Below, one piece after another: positions 7,611 to 12,019 of a stretch of DNA of 12,019 nt; position 1 is the first letter of the stretch, and each line of letters opens with the position of its first letter. The notes beneath the pieces are model-generated. The model was not told the origin of the DNA, made no database searches, and was given only the letters and a program-made list of their open reading frames with translations. The position numbers were made by a program, and so were the translations under genes. The DNA comes from JBDSTZ01 sp039927975 (GTDB taxonomy: Bacteria; Pseudomonadota; Gammaproteobacteria; Burkholderiales; Burkholderiaceae_D), in NCBI GenBank assembly GCA_039927975.1, contig JBDSTZ010000118.1, positions 1 through 12,019 of the forward strand, in the 5' to 3' direction.

Positions 7611-7643
7611 CGGGACAGTTCAATATCTTTCCTTCCTTTCGAC

Positions 7644-8834
7644 ATGATCAGGCGCTTCGACACATCGGCAACGGCGACGGGCACGCACAAGCGGCAGGCG
7701 ATCCTGTCGCTGTCGGCGCTCGGCCTCGCCTGCGTCCTCGCCGCCTTCCTGCTCAAACCTTCGACCCCGCTGGCGCCGCGCCATCCGAGCACGGCACTGG
7801 CTTCCCCGGCGCTCCAGCCGCTGGTGGCGCCGGCCGTGACCGACGTGGCCAAGGGGCGCAGGATCTATCCGTTTTCGGTGGTGCCCGGCGGCGTCGCCAG
7901 CCGTGAGGAACTGGCGAGGGTGGTCAATCGCGATCCCGTCGTCGCCGAACATTACGCCGGCTTCAATGTCGATATCGCCCGCATCGTCACGCTCGCCAAG
8001 CCGCGCGCGGTGTACGTGTCGTACCGCAAGGGCGACAAGATTTTCTGGACCGCCAGGAAGATCACGCTGCCCCAGGGCGAGACCTTGCTCTCCGACGGCG
8101 TCAACGAAGTGCGCACGCGCTGCGGCAACCGGGTGTCCGACGTGCCGCAGTTGCCGGTCGCCGCCGACGAGCCCTCGCTTGAGGTGCTCGATTCCTCGGT
8201 GGTGTCCGACGGCGGCCTGCAACTGACCGCCGCCGAAGTCGATCTCGGCGAGGGCGACTTCGCCGGTCCCTCGCACCAGCTGCAAACGTTTGGACAGGCT
8301 GACCAGTTGCTGGGCAACGCCAATGCCGGCACCCGCGCAGGCTTCGGCACGCCGGGCATCGGCACCCCCAGCCTGGGCACGTCGACATTTGTCATCAACG
8401 CGCCACGCGCGGCGTTGATGGCGCCCGCCTTGATCGGGACTGCGGGCGATACGCCGGGCGGTGCCGCAGGCGGCGCATCATCAAGTTCGAGCGGCGCTGC
8501 GGGCGGAAATACGGCCGGCGGTGCCGGCGGTATTGGTGCTGCTGGTGACACGGTGGCCGGCAACGGCGGCCCGCGCGATCCGGCCGATGGCGCCGCGCCA
8601 GGCTTTGTCGGCACGGAGCAAACCGCCAATCTGATCGGCCCCGGCCAGATCAAGCCCGATCCGTCCGACATCGAAGCCCCCGATACCGGACCCGGTAGTT
8701 TGCTCACCGAGCTGACCGGGCAGGCCAGGACGGCAGCTTCGGGCGAGGTGCCCGAACCGGCGACGCCGATCCTGATGCTCGCCGCCTTTGCCGGACTGGC
8801 CCTGATACGTCGCCGCAGGGTGGCCAAGGTCTAG
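7644..8834 (+). CDS. PEP-CTERM sorting-domain protein (exosortase substrate)
   Basis: A 396-residue exported protein. It has an N-terminal signal or anchor helix (about 19-37) and a C-terminal PEP-CTERM signal: VPEP at 369-372, a hydrophobic segment at about 375-388 and a basic RRRR at 389-392. An exosortase should therefore cut it for surface delivery. Residues about 71-180 form a compact module containing RRIYPFSVVPGG, HYAGF, YVSYRKGDKIFWT, LLSDG and RTRCGNRVS. I recall similar modules in other exosortase-associated proteins, but it has no name I can give. Residues about 225-325 are a Gly/Ala/Ser-rich linker. The ATG at 7644 is followed directly by the basic and hydrophobic signal, but no ribosome-binding site precedes it. 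No exosortase or exopolysaccharide gene is in the window, so its partners lie elsewhere. Confidence 0.9.
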   Translation: MIRRFDTSATATGTHKRQAILSLSALGLACVLAAFLLKPSTPLAPRHPSTALASPALQPLVAPAVTDVAKGRRIYPFSVVPGGVASREELARVVNRDPVVAEHYAGFNVDIARIVTLAKPRAVYVSYRKGDKIFWTARKITLPQGETLLSDGVNEVRTRCGNRVSDVPQLPVAADEPSLEVLDSSVVSDGGLQLTAAEVDLGEGDFAGPSHQLQTFGQADQLLGNANAGTRAGFGTPGIGTPSLGTSTFVINAPRAALMAPALIGTAGDTPGGAAGGASSSSSGAAGGNTAGGAGGIGAAGDTVAGNGGPRDPADGAAPGFVGTEQTANLIGPGQIKPDPSDIEAPDTGPGSLLTELTGQARTAASGEVPEPATPILMLAAFAGLALIRRRRVAKV

Positions 8835-8845
8835 CGGCTCGTTGT

Positions 8846-8865
8846 GGGACGCGCTGACGCGTCCC
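8846..8865. terminator. Perfect hairpin between convergent genes
   Basis: GGGACGCG (8846-8853), loop CTGA, CGCGTCCC (8858-8865): an 8-bp perfect stem 12 bases after the PEP-CTERM stop and 76 bases beyond the end of the convergent KGG gene. There is no T-tract on either side, so it is a terminator-like or RNA 3'-end stabilising structure rather than a standard intrinsic terminator. Confidence 0.55.
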
Positions 8866-8940
8866 GCCGGTCAACCTCCTTGCGCCACGACGGTGTCGTT
8901 CCGTTCGACCCCTCCCACCGTCGTCCGCGGCCAACGCTTG

Positions 8941-9321
8941 CTACTTCTTGGGCGCGGCATTGCCGGCAGCTGCCGCCGCGTTGGCCGCCGCCGCCGCGCG
9001 GCTGGCCGATTGACGGCTCTCGCCGCCCTTGCGGCCGATGTCGGCCATGTGCTCGCGGTCGCGGCTGACCGCTTCGCCGCCCTTCTGTCCGGCGCGCCGC
9101 GCTTCTTCGGAATCGAATTCGTGCGCCGTGCCTTTTTGATGCGCCGCCTGTCCACCCTTGCTGGCGATTTCGCGTTGCTGGTTCTGGTCCATCGCGGCGA
9201 AGCCACGCTTGGCCGGTCCGGTGCCGCTGCCGCTGCCGCTGCCGCTGCCGCTGCCGCTTTTCTGGGCGCTGCCGCCGGAGCCTGCGCTCTTGCCGCCGCC
9301 ACTGTCCTTAGTTGTCGCCAT
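8941..9321 (-). CDS. KGG-repeat stress-induced protein (GsiB/YciG-like)
   Basis: A 126-residue, hydrophilic, probably disordered protein. Three copies of the KGG motif (residues 55-57, 80-82 and 98-100) lie in the repeat pattern (I/R/A)xxxGxKGGExx that defines the small stress-induced KGG family. These proteins rise in stationary phase, desiccation or general stress in other bacteria, and their mode of action is unsettled. The N-terminal part holds a (Ser-Gly)6 run (22-33) encoded by a perfect hexamer repeat. The C-terminus is an Ala-rich tail (about 109-123) ending PKK. The start is well supported by AAGGAG six bases upstream of the ATG. It lies 101 bp downstream of the hemerythrin-like gene on the same strand, so it may have its own promoter or share the stress-gene transcript. 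Confidence 0.9.
   Translation of the reverse strand: MATTKDSGGGKSAGSGGSAQKSGSGSGSGSGSGTGPAKRGFAAMDQNQQREIASKGGQAAHQKGTAHEFDSEEARRAGQKGGEAVSRDREHMADIGRKGGESRQSASRAAAAANAAAAAGNAAPKK
9223..9258. repeat. (GCCGCT)6 hexanucleotide tandem repeat inside the KGG gene
   Basis: Six perfect head-to-tail copies of GCCGCT encode alternating Ser-Gly on the minus strand. The unit length is a multiple of three, so gain or loss of copies would lengthen or shorten the linker without breaking the frame. Confidence 0.95.
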
Positions 9322-9397
9322 GTCGTTCTCCTTGTAGTCATGTTCGAAAAATAGAAAACCCGCTGCGCCAGGCTTGATGCGCTCGCAGGTTTAGAGA

Positions 9398-9421
9398 GGC
9401 GGACCTGTCAATAGTTCCGCC
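9398..9421 (-). terminator. Weak hairpin directly after the hemerythrin-like gene
   Basis: GGCGGA (9398-9403) and TCCGCC (9416-9421) can pair in a 6-bp stem with a 12-base loop starting one base past the stop of the hemerythrin-like gene. No U-run follows on the minus strand. It might attenuate transcription before the KGG gene, but chance is possible. Confidence 0.25.
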
Positions 9422-9422
9422 G

Positions 9423-9983
9423 CTAGTTGGGCGCGCGCGGCTGGCGCCGGGCGCCGTCGTGCGGTTCCATCGCGTCGATGGTGCTGGCCGGCGAGGACAG
9501 GTCGTCCTCGAGTTCTTCCTTGCGGGCGGCCAGCTGCTCGCCCAGGTCGTCGAGGTCGATGCCGGCCGCGCGCGCGGCCTCGAACATGTCGCCTTCCTCC
9601 TTCTCGATGTGGTGGGCGATTTCCTCGCCCAGCACCGTGACGGTGGCGTCGAAATGATCGTCGCCCGGGTACATGACTTCGAGCTGGCTGATCAGGTCGC
9701 GCGCGCCGGCGTGTTCGACGTCGGCTTCATCCATCATCTCGTCGTCGTCGATGGCCGAGCGCAGCACCGGGTAAAACAGCTCTTCCTCGAGCTGGCCGTG
9801 CAGCGTCAGTTCGTAGCAGATTTCGTCGACCAGTTCGGCCTTTCGCTCGTCCTCGTCGTCGTTGCCGCGCAGCGCCTCGAACTCGCGGAACAGGACCTTG
9901 ACCTTGTCGTGGTCGGCCCGCAGCAGGTCGAGCGCGCCGCCGCCGCTGCCGCGCCTGGCGGCCGTGTTGTCCTTCGATGCCAT
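9423..9983 (-). CDS. Hemerythrin-like HHE cation-binding domain protein
   Basis: A 186-residue cytoplasmic protein with a four-helix HHE domain at about residues 15-140. The likely di-iron ligands are in place: His25 (RADHDKV), His62 and Glu66 (LHGQLEEE), His91 (EHAGARD), and His125 with Glu129 (HHIEKEEGDMF). Such proteins bind a non-haem di-iron centre and are linked to oxygen, nitric oxide or oxidative-stress responses, but the ligand of this one is unknown. A Glu/Asp-rich helix (about 143-163) and a charged, low-complexity tail (164-186) follow the domain. The ATG at 9983 has GAGGA about nine bases upstream. It sits 15 bp after the phasin stop, so the two genes probably share a transcript. 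Confidence 0.9.
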   Translation of the reverse strand: MASKDNTAARRGSGGGALDLLRADHDKVKVLFREFEALRGNDDEDERKAELVDEICYELTLHGQLEEELFYPVLRSAIDDDEMMDEADVEHAGARDLISQLEVMYPGDDHFDATVTVLGEEIAHHIEKEEGDMFEAARAAGIDLDDLGEQLAARKEELEDDLSSPASTIDAMEPHDGARRQPRAPN

Positions 9984-9998
9984 GGCTCGCGTCCTCGT

Positions 9999-10448
9999 TC
10001 AGGTGGGGTTGGGGGCGGCGCCGTTGGCGCCGTCGTGGGTGTAGCCAGCCGCCTCGGCCATGCTGGTCACGCTGGCGTTGCGCACCATGTCGTCGGCCAC
10101 CGCGCCGACGCTGCGCACCGCGCCCGGCACGCTCTGCTCGGCGCTGCGGGTCAGGTCGAGCTGCATGCCGGCCAGCGCGCCCATCAGCTGCTCCTGGTAG
10201 CTGCGCAAGTGCTGGGTTACCGGCTGCAACTGCTTCATGGCGGCCGACACCATTTGGAGCGGGTCGCCGCAGGACATCATTTCGCGGCCCATGTTCATGC
10301 CGTCTTCCATCAGTTGCTGGCTCATCTTCATGTTGATTTCGCCGACCCGGCGCATGGCCTCGTAGGTCTTTTGCGACAGCTCGTTGAGCATGCGCGACTG
10401 GTTTTCCATTTGCGACCGCATGGCGGCGTTATCGGTGTAGTTCGGCAT
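9999..10448 (-). CDS. Phasin-family, Met-rich protein
   Basis: A 149-residue, largely helical protein with no signal peptide and no transmembrane segment. Its heptad-like helices (about residues 10-60 and 62-105) and the LxxLxxKTYEAM...LMGALAGMQLDL style match phasin-family proteins, which coat polyhydroxyalkanoate granules. No PHA synthase or depolymerase is present here, and stress-cluster phasin-like proteins may have other roles. It is unusually methionine-rich: 18 of 149 residues, many on the predicted helix at 32-71. The start is supported by GAGGA four bases upstream of the ATG at 10448. It is the first gene of the phasin/hemerythrin pair, and its promoter should lie in 10449-10560, where an AT-rich tract is present but no clear boxes are seen. 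Confidence 0.75.
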   Translation of the reverse strand: MPNYTDNAAMRSQMENQSRMLNELSQKTYEAMRRVGEINMKMSQQLMEDGMNMGREMMSCGDPLQMVSAAMKQLQPVTQHLRSYQEQLMGALAGMQLDLTRSAEQSVPGAVRSVGAVADDMVRNASVTSMAEAAGYTHDGANGAAPNPT

Positions 10449-10777
10449 AGTGTCCTCGGATAAATGGTGCGTTGATGGGGCTAAACTGCTTGCGAAAATA
10501 AATGGCTAAATGGTTTACATGGTCGTGGTGCTTGTTCCTGATGCTGGTTCGTGATTCGGCGCCGGCCCTGTCAGGCCCGCAGCGTTGCCGCGCCTGCGCG
10601 GTGGGCGTGCTCTGGAGTGCGAGGAAGGTAGACGCCGCGACGCGCGCCAAGTTCAGCGCAATGTGGCGGCATGCGGGATGGCTCAATGCGCACCCGCGCG
10701 GGCGGGTGGACAAAACGAGCGTGTGATGAAGGGGAGAAAAGTTGCGCCGCCAGGACGGCGGCGCGGGCAGGGCAGTC
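10449..10777. other. Hairpin-rich intergenic region without a convincing gene
   Basis: About 330 bp between the phasin and oxidoreductase genes. The part nearest the phasin (10480-10530) is AT-rich and likely holds its promoter. Further right are several perfect short stems: CCGCGC/GCGCGG (10588-10601, 2-base loop), CACCCGC/GCGGGTG (10691-10708, 4-base loop) and the oxidoreductase terminator (10744-10764). Short plus-strand frames here have no recognisable product or ribosome-binding site. Confidence 0.5.
10734..10764 (-). terminator. Intrinsic terminator of the oxidoreductase gene
   Basis: On the minus strand GCGCCGCC (10764-10757), a 5-base loop and GGCGGCGC (10751-10744) form a perfect 8-bp GC stem followed by AACTTTTC. 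It begins 13 bases past the stop codon at 10778. The stem and short U-rich tail fit a Rho-independent terminator. Confidence 0.75.
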
Positions 10778-11809
10778 TTACGCGGCGCCGACTTTCAAGA
10801 CCAGCTTGCCGAAATTCCTGCCTTCAAAAAGCATCAGCAAGGCGTCGGGAAATTGTTCGATACCGTCGACAATATCTTCGCGGCTCTTGAAGCTGCCTTC
10901 GGCGATCCACTGGCCGATCGCCGCCACGCCCAGGTGGTAGCGGTCGGCGAAGTCGAACACCACCATGCCTTCCATGCGCGCGCGGTTGACCAGCAGCGAC
11001 AGGTAGTTCGACGGTCCCTTGACCGGCGAGGTCGCGTTGTATTGCGAGATGGCGCCGCAGATGACGATGCGCGCCTTGAGGTTGATACGGGTGAGCACGG
11101 TGTCGAGAATCTCGCCGCCGACATTGTCGAAATACACGTCCACGCCTTGCGGACAATGCTGCTTGAGGCCCTCGCCGACCTTGCTGTTCTTGTAGTCGAT
11201 GCAGGCGTCGAAGCCGAGTTCCTTGACGACGAAGTCGCACTTCTCCTGGCCGCCGGCGATGCCGACCACCCGGCAGCCGAGCCGTTTCGCCACCTGGCCG
11301 ACGGTCTGGCCGACCGCGCCGGCCGCGCCCGACACCACCACCGTGTCGCCGGCCTTGGCCTGGCCGACCTCGATGAGGCCGAAGTAGCCGGTCATGCCGG
11401 GCATGCCCAGGCTGTTGAGCCAGGTGGGCAGGGGCGCCAGCGCGGTGTCGATCTTGACCAGGTTGGCGGTCCGGTCGTCGGCCGCGCCGACCCAGTACTG
11501 CTGCACGCCGAGTCCGCCCGATACGTGATCGCCGACCGCGAAGCGCGCCGAGTTCGAGGCCACCACCACGCCCACCCCGCCGGCCCGCATCACCTCGCCG
11601 ATGGCGACCGGACGGATGTACGACTTGCCCTCGTTCATCCAGCCGCGCATGGCCGGGTCGAGCGACAGGTAGAGCGCCTTGACCACCACTTCGCCGTCGG
11701 CCGGCGCGCGCACCGGCTCGGAAATATGCAGCCAGTCGGTCGGTTTCGGCAGGCCGACCGGACGGGCGGCGAGGCGGAATTGCTGATTGGTGAGGCCGGT
11801 GCTGGTCAT
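10778..11809 (-). CDS. NADP-dependent MDR-superfamily oxidoreductase (CurA/YncB-like)
   Basis: A 343-residue, full-length, zinc-independent medium-chain reductase. It has a GroES-like N-terminal half (about 1-125) with LDPAMRGWM (50-58), a MPGMTGYFGL motif (136-145) and a Rossmann cofactor domain with the glycine-rich AAGAVG (162-167). These are hallmarks of the curcumin reductase / 2-alkenal reductase / prostaglandin reductase group, which reduces the C=C bond of alpha,beta-unsaturated carbonyls with NADPH. The physiological substrate is not readable from sequence, and detoxification of reactive enals is the usual guess. No zinc-ligand cysteines are visible in the MDR positions. The ATG at 11809 has AAGGA five bases upstream. 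It is a single gene, divergent from purU, with its own terminator. Confidence 0.92.
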   Translation of the reverse strand: MTSTGLTNQQFRLAARPVGLPKPTDWLHISEPVRAPADGEVVVKALYLSLDPAMRGWMNEGKSYIRPVAIGEVMRAGGVGVVVASNSARFAVGDHVSGGLGVQQYWVGAADDRTANLVKIDTALAPLPTWLNSLGMPGMTGYFGLIEVGQAKAGDTVVVSGAAGAVGQTVGQVAKRLGCRVVGIAGGQEKCDFVVKELGFDACIDYKNSKVGEGLKQHCPQGVDVYFDNVGGEILDTVLTRINLKARIVICGAISQYNATSPVKGPSNYLSLLVNRARMEGMVVFDFADRYHLGVAAIGQWIAEGSFKSREDIVDGIEQFPDALLMLFEGRNFGKLVLKVGAA

Positions 11810-11839
11810 GGCGATCCTTTCGATTGTGGCAAGCTCTGC

Positions 11840-11845
11840 ACTATA
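11840..11845 (-). promoter_or_regulatory. Likely -10 box of the oxidoreductase gene
   Basis: On the minus strand TTGGTATAGT gives an extended -10 (TG-G-TATAGT) ending 30 bases before the ATG at 11809. No good -35 box lies at the usual distance, which is tolerable for an extended -10 promoter. Confidence 0.42.
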
Positions 11846-11958
11846 CCAAGAAATGTACGGTCGTGCTTTTCGGAATCATGGCAAATTTTCCTCGACGCAT
11901 GCGACAATAGCGGGCTCACCCGACTCACCGACCGTCCACCCCTGCAGACACCGCCACC

Positions 11959-12019
11959 ATGACGCGACCCGAATACATTCTGACCCTGTCCTGCCTTGAC
12001 CAGCGCGGCATTGTGCACC
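11959..12019 (+). CDS. purU: Formyltetrahydrofolate deformylase, N-terminal fragment (continues beyond the right edge)
   Basis: Twenty codons starting MTRPEYILTLSCLDQRGIVH match the start of the ACT regulatory domain of PurU, which hydrolyses 10-formyl-tetrahydrofolate to formate for purine synthesis and one-carbon balance. The catalytic formyltransferase-fold domain lies outside the window. Residue 13 is Leu, where I would expect Pro in the usual SCPDQRGIV motif; a single C-to-T change would explain it. No Shine-Dalgarno sequence is visible before the ATG. It is divergent from the oxidoreductase gene across about 150 bp. Confidence 0.82.
   Translation, partial: MTRPEYILTLSCLDQRGIVH

Noticed and set aside
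10742..11962. A 406-codon plus-strand open frame opposite the oxidoreductase gene
   Set aside because: The composition is Ala/His/Asp-biased with no motif, while the minus strand encodes a full MDR reductase with a ribosome-binding site and terminator.
1..12019. CRISPR arrays, toxin-antitoxin pairs, prophage genes or riboswitches
   Set aside because: I looked for regularly spaced repeats, paired small genes, phage-type proteins and conserved leader structures, and saw none that could be supported.

Overview
The window looks like a chromosomal segment of a high-GC betaproteobacterium, most likely Oxalobacteraceae (Massilia/Duganella/Janthinobacterium type). This is inferred from the GC-rich codon use, a PEP-CTERM (exosortase substrate) protein, a phasin, several c-di-GMP proteins and the family resemblances of the individual genes. 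No rRNA or tRNA gene was found, so the placement is an inference.

Left edge (1-1183): a visibly AT-richer, gene-poor stretch. It starts with the 5' end of an IS30-family transposase gene running off the window, with the probable IS terminus at about 98-126. Next comes one small orphan four-helix membrane protein gene (230-577, minus). About 600 bp follow in which no convincing gene is seen. This looks like an accessory junction.

Centre left (1184-6752, all minus strand): a tight four-gene operon, read right to left. It encodes an outer-membrane porin-like barrel, a 150-residue periplasmic PstS-like binding protein, a 911-residue dCache-PAS-GGDEF-EAL protein, and a six-helix membrane GGDEF diguanylate cyclase. 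The gaps are 8 bp, 7 bp and a 17-bp overlap. Together the four products span outer membrane, periplasm and inner membrane and end in c-di-GMP synthesis and breakdown. This is the best candidate for an interesting signalling system here.

Centre (6982-8834): a YgjP/DUF45-type zinc metallopeptidase (minus) lies divergent from a PEP-CTERM protein (plus). The PEP-CTERM protein carries a conserved-looking module near its N-terminus and a Gly/Ala/Ser-rich linker. A perfect 8-bp hairpin separates it from the convergent genes that follow.

Right (8941-10448, minus): a stress and storage group reading phasin, hemerythrin-like HHE protein, then KGG-repeat stress protein. The last gene contains six tandem GCCGCT hexamers. 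A hairpin-rich intergenic region follows. Next is a zinc-independent NADPH-dependent MDR oxidoreductase (10778-11809, minus) with a clear intrinsic terminator. The window ends in the first 20 codons of a divergent purU (formyltetrahydrofolate deformylase) gene.
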